The notes: generated by a model from the sequence alone, not told the origin. A DNA stretch of 64,000 nt from an uncultured Bacteroidia bacterium (GCA_902768985.1 CACXNA010000015.1:55801-119800); one strand, 5' to 3'. Positions 25,097 to 34,136 are shown, numbered from the stretch's first letter. Numbers and translations are program-made.

Positions 25097-26134
25097 TTAT
25101 AAATTAAATTCGATGAAGGCTTCCAGCTCGTCGACCGCGCTCTGGGGCGTGGCCCAGCTGGTGCAGAAGCGCACGGCCGTGTGGTTCTCGTCCACGACCT
25201 GCCAGCGCTCGAAGCCGAAGGCCTCTTCCAGGCGGGGCAGGACGTCGTTGGCGAGCACGGGGAAGACCTGGTTGGTGGTGTTTTCCACGAGGAAGGGGAT
25301 GCGCTTGCGCCGGAAAGCGGCGCGGACGTCGTCGGCCAGGCGGTCGGCGTGGCGCGCGAGCTTGAAGTAGAGCCCCTCGTTCATCAGCGTTTCGAACTGG
25401 ATGCCGAGCAGGCGCCCCTTGGCGAGCATGCCGCCGTTCTGCTTGATGAAGTAGCGGAAGTCCTCGGAGAGGTGCGTGTCGGAGAAGACGACGGCTTCGC
25501 CGAACAGGGCCCCCTGCTTCGTGCCGCCGATGTAGAAGACGTCGCACAGGCGCGGCAGGTCCTTGGGGAGGATGTTGCAGCCGGAGGCCTCCAGGCCGTA
25601 GCCGAGGCGGGCGCCGTCGATGAAGAGGGGAATCTCCCAGTCCTGGCAGACCTGGTGCAACTCTTCGAGCTCCCGCTTGGTGTAGATGGTCCCGAGCTCC
25701 GTCGGGAAAGAGATATAGACCATGCCCGGCTGGGCCATGTGCTCGCGGCTGAAGTCGCTGTGGTGCGCCTGGAGCGCGTCGCGCACCTGCGCCGCGGTGA
25801 TCTTGCCCGCGGGCGCGGGGAGGGCGAGCGCCTTGTGGCCGCTGTGCTCCACGGCGCCGGTCTCGTGGACGTTGATGTGGGCGCTCTCCGCGCAGAGCAC
25901 GCCCTGGTGCGGGCGGAGGAGGGCGGAGATGACCGTGACGTTGGTTTGCGTGCCGCCCACCAGGAAGTGCACGTCGGCGTCGGGGCAGTCGAAGACGTAG
26001 CGGATGCGCCGGGCGGCCTCCGCGCAGTGCGGATCCTCTCCGTAGCCCAGGGTCTGCTCCAGGTTTGTGGCCTGCAGCGCCTCCAGGATCTGCGGACAGC
26101 ATCCTTCCAGATAATCGCTTTCGAAGTGGAACAT
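25097..26134 (-). CDS. Low-specificity L-threonine aldolase-type PLP enzyme
   Basis: 345 residues from MFHFESDYLEGCCPQILEAL. Cleaves threonine or allo-threonine to glycine and acetaldehyde in the cytoplasm (beta-eliminating lyase fold). Visible features: GYGEDPHCAEAARRI, the PLP-stacking region FLVGGTQTNVTVI, ESAHINVHETGAVEHSGHKAL, FIDGARLGYGLEA and the PLP lysine in YIGGTKQGALFGEAVVF. The upstream ATG at 26146 adds only four residues and is less likely. The gene precedes trpB2 by 15 bases; both act on or produce small amino acids, so they may be one transcription unit. Confidence 0.9.
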   Translation of the reverse strand: MFHFESDYLEGCCPQILEALQATNLEQTLGYGEDPHCAEAARRIRYVFDCPDADVHFLVGGTQTNVTVISALLRPHQGVLCAESAHINVHETGAVEHSGHKALALPAPAGKITAAQVRDALQAHHSDFSREHMAQPGMVYISFPTELGTIYTKRELEELHQVCQDWEIPLFIDGARLGYGLEASGCNILPKDLPRLCDVFYIGGTKQGALFGEAVVFSDTHLSEDFRYFIKQNGGMLAKGRLLGIQFETLMNEGLYFKLARHADRLADDVRAAFRRKRIPFLVENTTNQVFPVLANDVLPRLEEAFGFERWQVVDENHTAVRFCTSWATPQSAVDELEAFIEFNL

Positions 26135-26183
26135 GTACGCTACCAACTAATCGTATCAGTTGTGCAAGGTAAGAAAAAAATCC

Positions 26184-26357
26184 TTTGGATATACCTGGGG
26201 ATTGATTATTTTTGTGACAATCGCGCATGAAACGAAAAAGGCCGCGATTCACATCGCAGCCCTTTCGCAATTCTAACCAAAATTATTAACCAATGAAAAT
26301 CTATTCGACCGTACTAATAACAAGCACCGTGCCAAAACAAAAAAATATTTTAAAAAA
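26184..26357 (+). ncRNA. Structured leader or small RNA upstream of ybaK
   Basis: A near-consensus promoter (-33 TTTG 26184-26187, 19 bases, -7 TATTTTTG 26207-26214) lies about 145 bases before the ybaK ATG, so the transcript has a long leader. It starts with a hairpin (GGCcGCGAT-tcac-ATCGCaGCC, about 26240-26261). An AT-rich tail with two ATTATTAACCAA-like words follows. Two tiny ORFs are present: 20 codons from 26227, and 23 codons from 26293 whose TAA overlaps the ybaK ATG. It resembles leaders I recall from other Bacteroidales, but this is unverified. An independent small RNA or an attenuator are alternatives. Confidence 0.4.
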
Positions 26358-26822
26358 ATGTTAAAAACTAACGCTGCCCGCCTGCTGGATGCTGCCGGAA
26401 TCCAGTATGAACTAATTCCTTACGACTATACGGAGGAGGATTTGAGCGCGCAGCACGTGGCTGCGGAGCTGGGGGAGGACATCGACCGGGTGTTCAAGAC
26501 CCTGGTGCTGCGCGGCGACCGCACGGGCTTTTTCGTGTGCGTGATCCCTGGCGACTTCGAGGTGGACCTCAAGGTCGCCGCCCGGATCTCCGGCAACAAG
26601 AGCTGCGAGATGCTCCACCTCAAGGAGCTGCTCCCGACCACGGGCTACATCCGCGGCGGCTGCAGCCCGATTGGGATGAAGAAGCCGTTCCCGACGTACA
26701 TACACGAATCCGCGCTGCTCTACGACTTCATCTACATCAGTGCAGGGCAGCGCGGGCTTCAGTTCAAGATCGCGCCGCAGGATCTGATCGACTTCGTCGG
26801 CGCGGAGATGTATCCTATCTAG
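26358..26822 (+). CDS. ybaK: YbaK/EbsC-type Cys-tRNA(Pro) deacylase
   Basis: 154 residues, full length. Removes cysteine mischarged on tRNA-Pro, a translation quality-control step. Family motifs: NAARLLDAAGIQYELIPY at the N-terminus, VAAELGEDIDRVFKTLVLRGD with the catalytic lysine (VFKTL), FFVCVIPGDFEVDLKVAARISGNKSCEM and GYIRGGCSPIGMKKPFPTYI, which includes the conserved GGCSPIG loop. It follows a long structured leader. Its stop overlaps the convergent GH43 gene by 4 bases. Confidence 0.94.
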   Translation: MLKTNAARLLDAAGIQYELIPYDYTEEDLSAQHVAAELGEDIDRVFKTLVLRGDRTGFFVCVIPGDFEVDLKVAARISGNKSCEMLHLKELLPTTGYIRGGCSPIGMKKPFPTYIHESALLYDFIYISAGQRGLQFKIAPQDLIDFVGAEMYPI

Positions 26823-28150
26823 AGGGGCTTGTATTCAAAGCTGACCAGCTTCGCGTCGCCCTTGAGCCAGTAGCCCGGGCGCAGGGCGAAGAAGCCGTTG
26901 TAGTTGTTGTGATGCCAGCTCGAGAGGTCAAGGCCTTCCTTGATCAGTTCCCATTCGCCGTCTTCTCCCAATCTCCAGATGCTGACGATGTTGCGCTCGT
27001 TCCGGATGCGCTGGGTCCCTCCGGTCAAGTCCCCGGAGTTGGCTTGCTCATTGTAGAAGAGGAAGAGACCGGCGGAGTTTTTCTCCGTTGTTTCGAAGGT
27101 CGCCGTGATCTCGTAGGACTCGTCCACGGCGGTCGTGAGCCAGAGCGTGCCGTCGAAGTAGCCCGGCTGCCACTTGGACCAGAGGAGGGGATTCTGGACG
27201 TCGCGCAGGTAGCTGTAATCGCCCTGCAGGCCGCCTTGTTCCCATTTCGCGCCGTCCTTCTCCGTAAGGACGGGCCAGCCGTCCTCGGTCCACTCGACGC
27301 TCTCGATGATGGTGCTGCGGCCCAGGGTGTGGAAGCCGTTGCGGTAGGCGTGGTAGACGACGTACCAGTTGCCGTCGGCGTCGTCGATCAGGGTGCCGTG
27401 GCCCTTGGACCACCAGGCCTCGTCGGCGCTGTAGGTGTGGACCATCGGGTTGTGCGGGCTGTTCTCCCACGGGCCGAGCGCGCTCTTGCTGCGCGCCACG
27501 ACGACCATGTGGCTCGTGACGGGGCCGGCGGTGCCGCCCTCGGCGCTCACGAGGTAGTAGAAGTCGCCGCGCTTGAAGAGCTTCGGGGACTCCAGCCACA
27601 TGCCTTCGGTCTCCCATTCGGCGGGGTACTCCCAGCCGTCATAGACCTTCTGCGGCTTGCCCGCGGCGGCGAGGCCGTCCGGGGTCAGGGGCGTGACCCA
27701 GCCGTTGTTCGTGTAGAGGTAGCGCTGCCCGTCCTCGGCCACGACGTGGCCCGGGTCGATGCCGCCCACGTCCAGCTTGACCGGCTTGCTCCAGGGGCCC
27801 TCCGGCCGGTCGGCCGTGACGACGTAGTTCTCGCCGCGGCTGGTCGGGTAGTAGATGTAGAACTTGTCACCGACCTTGCAGAGCTCGGGGGCGTAGATGG
27901 AGTAGTCACCGTCCTCGACGGCGCGTGCAATCGGCTCCCAGTGGATCAGGTCCGTGGAGTGCCAGACGAGCAGGGCGGGGAAGTAGGTGAAGGACGAGTG
28001 GGTGATGTAGAAGTCCTTGCCGTCGCGCACGATGCTCGGATCCGGGTAGTCGCCCGGGAAGATGCAGGTCTTGAGCGGCGCCGCCTGGGGCGCGCAGGAG
28101 GCCAGGACGGCGATCGCCGCCAGGGCCGTGAGGAGGGAACGCATTTTCAT
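26819..28150 (-). CDS. Glycoside hydrolase family 43 lipoprotein
   Basis: 443 residues from MKMRSLLTALAAIAVLASC with lipobox Cys19, so it is probably anchored in the outer membrane or periplasm. GH43 enzymes are beta-xylosidases, arabinofuranosidases or arabinanases. Catalytic features: the base Asp in GDYPDPSIVRDG, the pKa-modulating Asp in GGIDPGHV and the acid Glu in GMWLESPKLFK. The five-bladed propeller spans about 25-320. A C-terminal beta-sandwich follows (LWLTTAVDESYEITATFETTEKNSAGLFLFYN), typical of a GH43 accessory domain. The -7 box TATCTTTG is at the complement of 28175-28182. With GH10-CE1 and GH3 in the window it supports hemicellulose use. Confidence 0.92.
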   Translation of the reverse strand: MKMRSLLTALAAIAVLASCAPQAAPLKTCIFPGDYPDPSIVRDGKDFYITHSSFTYFPALLVWHSTDLIHWEPIARAVEDGDYSIYAPELCKVGDKFYIYYPTSRGENYVVTADRPEGPWSKPVKLDVGGIDPGHVVAEDGQRYLYTNNGWVTPLTPDGLAAAGKPQKVYDGWEYPAEWETEGMWLESPKLFKRGDFYYLVSAEGGTAGPVTSHMVVVARSKSALGPWENSPHNPMVHTYSADEAWWSKGHGTLIDDADGNWYVVYHAYRNGFHTLGRSTIIESVEWTEDGWPVLTEKDGAKWEQGGLQGDYSYLRDVQNPLLWSKWQPGYFDGTLWLTTAVDESYEITATFETTEKNSAGLFLFYNEQANSGDLTGGTQRIRNERNIVSIWRLGEDGEWELIKEGLDLSSWHHNNYNGFFALRPGYWLKGDAKLVSFEYKPL

Positions 28151-28307
28151 CCAGATAACGAATTTGTATGAAAACAAAGATACTGATTTTTTGCAGAATA
28201 CGTCGTCATCTGATGGGTTGTCGGGTTGAAATCGTGAATTCAACAACCATGCGAACAGCCTCCAGCCCGTCGCCGGACTCTCCCTGCGGGTCAGCTTCTA
28301 GGCTTCA

Positions 28308-28688
28308 TCACTGTTTCCAGGTATAAACCGTACTGGTTCCCTTGGCATTCGTCTTGGTCACTACATAGACGAACGAGCCAGGAATGGCTTTCTCCTTAAG
28401 CACCGCTGCGGCTTTTTCGCAGGCGGCTTTCACCTTGTCGTCGCCACCGTTGTAGATAAAGTAGCCATTTCCCGGAGTTACTCCCAGTTCCTGCTTGAAG
28501 GCATTCTTGAACGTGTTGTCAATGAGGGTAATGTCAGCGAGGAAGGTGTTGGATGCGGATGAATAGCTGTCAAAACCGAAATTGTACGTGGTGTCACCGA
28601 TTACTTCTTCCTTGGTGCAGGCGCTGAAAAGGGACATCAGGGTGGCGCAGCAAAGGACGGCTGCGAGCGTCATGAGGATCTTTTTCAT
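28308..28688 (-). CDS. Small lipoprotein of the AraC-controlled module
   Basis: 126 residues. Lipoprotein signal MKKILMTLAAVLCCATLMSLFSAC with Cys24. The body is short and polar (YNFGFDSYSSASNTFLADITLI, FKNAFKQELGVTPGNGYFIY, VYVVTKTNAKGTSTVYTWK). The signal region resembles that of the lipoprotein at 34137 (both contain LVTLAA/LMTLAA and LCC), suggesting paralogues. Second gene behind the promoter copy at 30088. No known family recognised. Confidence 0.65.
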   Translation of the reverse strand: MKKILMTLAAVLCCATLMSLFSACTKEEVIGDTTYNFGFDSYSSASNTFLADITLIDNTFKNAFKQELGVTPGNGYFIYNGGDDKVKAACEKAAAVLKEKAIPGSFVYVVTKTNAKGTSTVYTWKQ

Positions 28689-28722
28689 TTGTTTGATTAT
28701 TAATATATTTAATTGATAGGGA

Positions 28723-30090
28723 TCACTTGTTGTTTGGTTCGAAGATGACGTACCAATAGCCATCGACGTCGGGCCTTGCGTAGGCGACCGTCTTCCCGTC
28801 CGAAGAGATGAATCGGTCGAAGATGTTCTCGTCTCCAGGGCGTTGTGCGGTACCTTGATATTGGAATCCCAGTCTGAGCAGCCAGTTCTTGGCGACATCG
28901 TAGGGTAAATCCTCACACCAGTTTTGACAGTAGACATACCGCAGGTTCTTCCCGTCCTCCGTCTCGAAGAGGTACTGCTCCGTGAGCTCCGGGGCCACAT
29001 AGTAATATCGGTGCCAGCTGGCATAGACTTCTTCCCAGTAATCAAGCCCGTCGTTCCCGGCCCGCCACCACGGCTTGGCCTGGATGTGCTTTTCCACATC
29101 GGCAATACTGCAGCCCCAGTCCAATAAGGGATCGGTGACGAGGACGCCGTTTTCGCCGTCATTTATCCATTGGTTTACTTCCCAGTTCGCGCCGCAGAAA
29201 GGAGGTTGCCACTTGCGGGTCTGGTAGTTCAGGTAGATGGTGAAATTGTCTCCCGCTTCCAGCCGAAGGGGCTCCAGGGTACTGAGGAGGTCGTCATCGG
29301 CTCCGTCTTTGCGTTCACCCCAAAACTCCAGGGTCAGATCGTCGCTATGCGCCAGGGTGAAAAAGGTATATCCGTATTTCGGGTGACAATAGGCAACGCA
29401 GTCGTACAGGTCCGGGTCCGTGTTCTCAACATAACGATCTTCTTCGTCCAGGGCGGGGTTGAGGCGAAGTCCGGGGTGGAGCTGTTTCGCCTCGGATCCC
29501 TGTAGCGTGACTTTGTTATAGGCCGGTTCGTCGGGGAGGTTGATGACGGAGAGATGGATGTTGCTGCCCATGGCCTTGGGTGTGAGGCTGACGTCGGCCG
29601 CGCCATTCTGAATCGTCAGCGTCGTAGCATCGTACCCCAATGCATAAATATAAGATACAGGGTTTGCGTTGGCCATGATGCTGACCGTGGAGAGCTCGGA
29701 TTCGTCGACGACATGCCATCCCCGCAGGTCTTTTCCGTTGAGATGAGCAACGATCGTCTGCCAGGCTACAAGTGTGTAAGTGCCGACGGGCAGGTCGTCT
29801 GCCTCGATGGTCATCGGGTTCAGAAACATGGATGTCTCTGCGCCCAGTTTGTTCACCAGATGTCCCTCCTGATTGTATATGAGCACACTGTCGACGACCG
29901 TGATTTTTTTCTGCATAAACAGTAAGTCTATTCCTTCCATGCCCAGTTCGACGTAAAGGGGTTCGGGATTCACCGTGATGGTGGCGTCGAAACGACCTTC
30001 GGAATTGTCTTTCATGCAGGCCGTGAACACCGGCAGGGCCATCAGCAGCGTCAAGGCCACAAATGCAGTAAAAGAATGTTTCATATACAT
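28723..30090 (-). CDS. Lipoprotein, possibly FimB/Mfa2-like beta-sandwich
   Basis: 455 residues from MYMKHSF; this ATG is chosen because it lies at the same position in the 95-bp promoter repeat as the ATG of the gene at 34874. Lipoprotein signal with Cys25 (VFTAC). The stretch VVDSVLIYNQEGHLVNKL followed by LPVGTYTLVAWQT resembles the first beta-sandwich of FimB/Mfa2 fimbrial-anchor proteins, but the long C-terminal part rich in Trp and Tyr (WWRAGNDGLDYWEEVYASWHRYYYV) is not typical. A surface or periplasmic binding role is likely; the family is uncertain. First gene behind promoter copy A. Confidence 0.6.
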   Translation of the reverse strand: MYMKHSFTAFVALTLLMALPVFTACMKDNSEGRFDATITVNPEPLYVELGMEGIDLLFMQKKITVVDSVLIYNQEGHLVNKLGAETSMFLNPMTIEADDLPVGTYTLVAWQTIVAHLNGKDLRGWHVVDESELSTVSIMANANPVSYIYALGYDATTLTIQNGAADVSLTPKAMGSNIHLSVINLPDEPAYNKVTLQGSEAKQLHPGLRLNPALDEEDRYVENTDPDLYDCVAYCHPKYGYTFFTLAHSDDLTLEFWGERKDGADDDLLSTLEPLRLEAGDNFTIYLNYQTRKWQPPFCGANWEVNQWINDGENGVLVTDPLLDWGCSIADVEKHIQAKPWWRAGNDGLDYWEEVYASWHRYYYVAPELTEQYLFETEDGKNLRYVYCQNWCEDLPYDVAKNWLLRLGFQYQGTAQRPGDENIFDRFISSDGKTVAYARPDVDGYWYVIFEPNNK

Positions 30091-30182
30091 ACGCTTTGCT
30101 CGTTAAATCCGGGAGCAAAGGTATACAAAGCGGGGTGGCCTGTTGTGCCACCCCTGCAAATCATTGTGCCAATTCTGCAAAA
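30088..30182 (-). promoter_or_regulatory. Promoter repeat copy A with two 21-bp direct repeats (candidate AraC sites)
   Basis: 95 bp that match 34872-34966 except at about 6 positions, and include the start codon of the downstream gene. Minus strand: -7 TACCTTTG (complement of 30116-30123); no good -33. A palindrome CTTTGCTC/GAGCAAAG (30094-30120) spans the presumed start of transcription. Upstream, a 21-bp unit is repeated: TTGTGCCA at 30143 and 30164, CTGCAAA at 30154 and 30175. A weak -33 with adjacent tandem sites suggests an activator-dependent promoter. It ends one base before the regulator gene's stop codon. Confidence 0.65.
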
Positions 30183-30183
30183 T

Positions 30184-31866
30184 CTACTTTTTGGCCGCTT
30201 TCCGGTAGTCTGAAGGAGACATGGAATAAGCTTCGTCGAAGAGGCGGTAGAAGGTGCGGCGGGTAAGGCCGCAGAGTTCGGCGATAAGTGCCACGGAATC
30301 AGAAGTGGTGGCCAGCAGGCGGGCGGCGTAGCGCAGGCGGTAGCCGTTGATGAAGTCGGTAGGCGTCACGCCGGCGCACTCGCGCAGGGCATCATAGATA
30401 TAGGTGCGGTTGGTGCCGGCCAGGCTGGCCAGCGTGTCCTGGTTGGTGTCGGGATCGGTGAAGACATCGGGGTTGCCCATCAGTTTGCACAGGCGGCGGT
30501 AGAGCAGCTGGCTCTGCGTAAGCGTCTCGGCCGGCCTTTCCTGCAGGGCTTCGCGCTCTTCGGCTTCGGCTTTCTCCTGCTGCTGGATCTCCTGGTAGAG
30601 GCTGCGGTTCTTCTCCTCCAGCGCCTTGTTGTACTTGCGGGCGCGTACAAGGAGATAGCCCACGAGCAGGAGGATGATGATGGCCGAGAGGAGACCGATG
30701 CGGTGCATGGCCAGCGAATGGCGGCGGCTGGTAATCTCGGCCTCTTTCTGGCGGATGACCTCCTGCTGCTCCATGTCCATCTTCCGCTCCTCCACGTGGA
30801 TGGAATCGCTCAGGTGGCGCATGCGGTCGGCGTATGCCATGGCCTCGCCCGTGCGCCCGGCCTTTTGCAAGGCCTTGTACTGGCTCATCATGTAGTTGTC
30901 GATGTAGGAGTTGTTGATGGAGCTGCCCCGGGCCAGATAGAGGGAATCGCTCTTGCGGAACAGGCGGAGGGCCTCGTCATAGCGGCCGACTATCGTCAGG
31001 TAGCGGGCTTCGGCCACCAGGTCATAGGGCGACGGATTGGGAGCCTGCCGGTGCTTCAGGTAGAGCGCCTCGGCCTTGTCGAAAAGGCCGTTGGCGGCAT
31101 AGTTGAGGGCCTGGTTGATGGTCAGGATGCTGCTGCGTGCGTTCAGGATATTCTCCGGCATGTCGGGACAGCGGGTCATGCGGGCCCGGGCCGTATCGCC
31201 TTTGGCGATCAAAGGGAGCGCTTTTTGGGGCAGGTCCTGCTCGAGGTAGAACTCCGTGGTCTCTACGACGGCTACAACCAGGGCGTCTGCAATCCAGTAA
31301 TCTTTGGGCTCTGTTACACCCATCATCAGGTCGATGCCATCCAGATAATAGCGTTCGGCCTCTTCCGGATGCCCCATATTTTTCTCACAATCACCTTTGA
31401 CGGTGAGTGCGCGGCTCTTTATCCGCAGGGCCATCTGCCCGTCCATGCCACCCTTGTCCGCGTCGGCAATCAACTCGTCGGCCAGGTGGATGGCCTTCCC
31501 CCAATCGCCATTCTTGGTCAGCAGGGAGGTGAGCTGGAGCAGAGCCGAATAATAGTTGACGTCTTTGCTCCGGAGTTCGGGACTGTGCTTGATCTGCTCA
31601 CCGTAGTAAACAGCCAGTCGCGTCTTGCCCATTACCCCGTAGACGTTGGAACGGATCAGGTTGGCCGTGGTTTCCGTGAACACGCCTGCGCGCTCGGCGC
31701 TGTCTACCCGCACCAGTACTTGTTCCGGGTTCGAGTATAAGAGATCCTGGAGCTCGTATTTTAGTTGGGTCGCCTCCTCGCTGCGGTCGGGCTTGGCACA
31801 GCCCACCAACAACGACAAAGCCGCTAAAACGACAGTCAACAAGATGGAATATCTGCGTTTTTTCAT
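30184..31866 (-). CDS. Membrane-spanning lipoprotein/TPR/AraC regulator
   Basis: 560 residues from MKKRRYSILLTVVL. Lipoprotein-type signal with Cys23 (LSLLVGC). A TPR-like helical region at about 30-355 (DWGKAIHLADELIADADKGG, GHPEEAERYYLDGIDLM, YDEALRLFRKSDSLYL) is followed by a coiled coil. A membrane helix lies at about 389-407 (GLLSAIIILLLVGYLLVRA), then a second coiled coil, and an AraC-type double HTH at about 472-556 (DTLASLAGTNRTYIYDALREC, VALIAELCGLTRRTFYRLFDEAYSMSPSDYR). This arrangement predicts a periplasmic TPR sensor and a cytoplasmic DNA-binding domain in one protein. It sits between two target-like promoters with 21-bp direct repeats, typical of AraC binding sites. Confidence 0.85.
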   Translation of the reverse strand: MKKRRYSILLTVVLAALSLLVGCAKPDRSEEATQLKYELQDLLYSNPEQVLVRVDSAERAGVFTETTANLIRSNVYGVMGKTRLAVYYGEQIKHSPELRSKDVNYYSALLQLTSLLTKNGDWGKAIHLADELIADADKGGMDGQMALRIKSRALTVKGDCEKNMGHPEEAERYYLDGIDLMMGVTEPKDYWIADALVVAVVETTEFYLEQDLPQKALPLIAKGDTARARMTRCPDMPENILNARSSILTINQALNYAANGLFDKAEALYLKHRQAPNPSPYDLVAEARYLTIVGRYDEALRLFRKSDSLYLARGSSINNSYIDNYMMSQYKALQKAGRTGEAMAYADRMRHLSDSIHVEERKMDMEQQEVIRQKEAEITSRRHSLAMHRIGLLSAIIILLLVGYLLVRARKYNKALEEKNRSLYQEIQQQEKAEAEEREALQERPAETLTQSQLLYRRLCKLMGNPDVFTDPDTNQDTLASLAGTNRTYIYDALRECAGVTPTDFINGYRLRYAARLLATTSDSVALIAELCGLTRRTFYRLFDEAYSMSPSDYRKAAKK

Positions 31867-31916
31867 GTAATGCACTTAAACCGCGCAAAGATAGGCAGAT
31901 TTTTCCAATTTAGGGA

Positions 31917-33449
31917 TTATTCTCCCGTTCGGATGTACTGCAGGGCCCGCTCCAGTTGGTTGTCACGGCCGGTGGCCTCGAAAAGGTTTGCATCCAGGGC
32001 GATGGGGATGTCAGGGGTGACTCCCACGCCTTCCAGGATGCCCAGTTCGTCACTGATGGTACTGCTGGTGGGGATATAGGCATAGAACGGAGTCTCTCCT
32101 CTGACCCCAATGCTGCTGGCGTATGCAAAAGAGTAGTATTCCGGATCGGACAACAGAAGGCTCAATCCTCCCCAGGTGTTGCCGCCCATCACCACGGCGT
32201 TGTCCATAGCCTTGGCTCCCAGACAGGTAAGTTCGGCCATACTCACAGTATTGCTGTTGGCCAGCACCACCACGGGTTCCGTAATGACGGCGTGTTCTGC
32301 TTGCATGGTCGGGAAGTGATTTGGCGTGAGAGGAGAGTAGTCCAGCCGTCCCACCCCGCTTTTGAACCGGGCCGAGGAGACGTTGTGACCTCCGCTGGGA
32401 AGAAGAGCCCCCAGTACATAGGCATAATCGGACGAATAACCGCCGGTGTTGCCGCGGAGGTCAATCACTACGCCTTTGAGTTTTCCTTCCTTGTGCAGGT
32501 CCTGGATGGCCGAGAACCACTCGTTCCAGACAGCGGAAACCCTTTGGGTCATTATTTTCTGGCATTCGCTGGCCATAAGCTTCCCTTCCAAATACTGGCC
32601 CAGATAGAAGCCGGTACAGTGAAAATATGCGATTCCGGGGTCAAAGAGCATAAATTGTATGTCGATCCAGGAAGTGGAGTCGCTGAGGTCAAAGGGTTCA
32701 AACGCAATGCCAATGTTCTGGTACTTGGTGGTAAGGACCTGATTGAAATAGTCCAGATCCTGGATGGATTCCAGTTTGTAAGCGGCCAGTTCCCGATAGG
32801 CTGCCCTGTATTGCACCAGGAAATACAGATCCAGGTCTGTAAGGTCCGCTCTTTTGGCTTCAAGCGCTTTAATGGCCGCATCCAAGGCCTGGAGGGCCGC
32901 TTGCACCTGACCTTCAATGAAGCTGGCGGGTCGGGTGTTTGTCAGATGAAAACGCAAAGCCTGGTTTTCACCGGCCTGGGGAGTGAGATAATAGCCCTTG
33001 TGAGGTGGCCTTCCTTCGTTTATGTCGGGCCGGGAAGCGTTGCGCAATTTGGCAGGATAGATGGCGATATTGTTGCCGGAATCCAGGTTTTTGACTTCCA
33101 CCATGAGATGTCCGTCGTGAAGCGGGGACAGGATGGCGGTGTAAAGGGCTTCCAGCTCTTCGTCGCTCACCGGATTCTCTTCTTCGTCCCGCTGGTCCAG
33201 TTCTTCCATCAGGGGAAGATACTCTCTGTACACGGCGTCCCAGTCCAGCCCGTGCTGCATCTCGTAATCCCAGATTCCGTAATTGCAGTTGAGGCCGGTC
33301 CAAAGCGCCTGGAACTGCGCTGTGAAAGACTGAGATGCCTCTGAAAAAGTAAGAGCGTCCTTTTTGCCATAAGAAAAAATGACGTCGCTTTCCTTACGGC
33401 AGCCGACCGTAGCCAGGACTAATGCCAGAATGACTCCAATCTTTTTCAT
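31917..33449 (-). CDS. S41-family (C-terminal processing) peptidase, lipoprotein
   Basis: 510 residues. Lipoprotein signal MKKIGVILALVLATVGC with Cys17. S41 (tail-specific protease) features are in the second half: KLKGVVIDLRGNTGGYSSD, then VVVLANSNTVSMAELTCLGAKAMDNAVVMGGNTWGG, where the catalytic Ser lies in TVSMAE, and finally the terminal GVGVTPDIPIALDANLF. The N-terminal half is helical and not recognisable. No PDZ domain is evident. Part of the operon 34874-31917, 3 bases after the barrel gene. It may process or degrade a surface protein of the module. Confidence 0.82.
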   Translation of the reverse strand: MKKIGVILALVLATVGCRKESDVIFSYGKKDALTFSEASQSFTAQFQALWTGLNCNYGIWDYEMQHGLDWDAVYREYLPLMEELDQRDEEENPVSDEELEALYTAILSPLHDGHLMVEVKNLDSGNNIAIYPAKLRNASRPDINEGRPPHKGYYLTPQAGENQALRFHLTNTRPASFIEGQVQAALQALDAAIKALEAKRADLTDLDLYFLVQYRAAYRELAAYKLESIQDLDYFNQVLTTKYQNIGIAFEPFDLSDSTSWIDIQFMLFDPGIAYFHCTGFYLGQYLEGKLMASECQKIMTQRVSAVWNEWFSAIQDLHKEGKLKGVVIDLRGNTGGYSSDYAYVLGALLPSGGHNVSSARFKSGVGRLDYSPLTPNHFPTMQAEHAVITEPVVVLANSNTVSMAELTCLGAKAMDNAVVMGGNTWGGLSLLLSDPEYYSFAYASSIGVRGETPFYAYIPTSSTISDELGILEGVGVTPDIPIALDANLFEATGRDNQLERALQYIRTGE

Positions 33450-33452
33450 AGG

Positions 33453-34121
33453 CTAGAAAATATAAAAGACGCCTGCCTGCAGGCCGATGGTTGTATTATA
33501 ACGAGGGTCCTGGATAATCATATAGTCTTTCTGGGTGCTGGTGAGGCCGTAGTAGCAGCGGGCCTCGGCCTGAACGGCCCAGTGGGAGAGAAAACGCCAT
33601 TCCACCCCGACACCGCCGGCAAGGCCCCACTCCGTGCGGTTGTCCCGGGTGGAATCAAAAACAAAGTCTTCGTCCACATCCGTTACCTGATCAGACGTTA
33701 CGTTAATATACTTTCCTTTCAGATGGGAGGAGCACCACCAGGCTCCATAACCGCCCAGGTTCAAGAACCCCCTTACGAAGGAACCTCCAAAACTGAAGGA
33801 AGCCATCACAGGTAACTGCAGATAACTGTTGGCAGTGACGTAGTCGGTTCCCGATAAAGACTCGAAGGTCCTTTGCTGACGGTAATTCTTGGCCGTCATA
33901 TTGAGTTCGGCCCGCACACCCAGCCAGTCGGCAAAATTGTACTGGCCCGCAATACCGGCACTGGGGCCCCACTGTCCCCGGTATTTGAGGTCTGCCATAT
34001 AGTGCGTGTCAATGGAATAATGGTTCCAGACGGCGCCTCCAAAGACGCCCGCGCGCCACTGGGCCTGGGCCGAATAACTCAGCAATAAGAGCGCGGTCAG
34101 GAGCAGGGTGGTTTTTTTCAT
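33453..34121 (-). CDS. PorT/OmpA-like outer-membrane beta-barrel protein
   Basis: 222 residues with signal peptide MKKTTLLLTALLLLSYSAQAQ. Predicted eight-stranded barrel: WRAGVFGGAVWNHYS, GPSAGIAGQYNFADWLGVRAELNMTAKNY, LQLPVMASFSFG, RGFLNLGGYGAWWCSS, WGLAGGVGVEWRFLSHWAVQAEARCYYGL, TIGLQAGVFYIF, ending in the terminal aromatic residue needed for barrel assembly. It matches the 'porin family / outer membrane beta-barrel' (PF13568-like) pattern. The lipoprotein gene upstream ends 15 bases before its start. Confidence 0.82.
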   Translation of the reverse strand: MKKTTLLLTALLLLSYSAQAQWRAGVFGGAVWNHYSIDTHYMADLKYRGQWGPSAGIAGQYNFADWLGVRAELNMTAKNYRQQRTFESLSGTDYVTANSYLQLPVMASFSFGGSFVRGFLNLGGYGAWWCSSHLKGKYINVTSDQVTDVDEDFVFDSTRDNRTEWGLAGGVGVEWRFLSHWAVQAEARCYYGLTSTQKDYMIIQDPRYNTTIGLQAGVFYIF

Positions 34122-34136
34122 GCAAATATAGATTGT

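Noticed and set aside
26240-26261. Terminator for a rightward transcript before ybaK
   Set aside because: The hairpin is not followed by a T-run in that direction and lies only about 20 bases after the presumed transcription start.
30143-30181. Sigma-54 promoter in the 95-bp repeats (TTGGCAC...TTTGCA on the minus strand)
   Set aside because: The GG to GC distance is 11, not 10, the words recur as a 21-bp tandem unit, and a TACCTTTG -7 box lies downstream; regulator sites explain it better.
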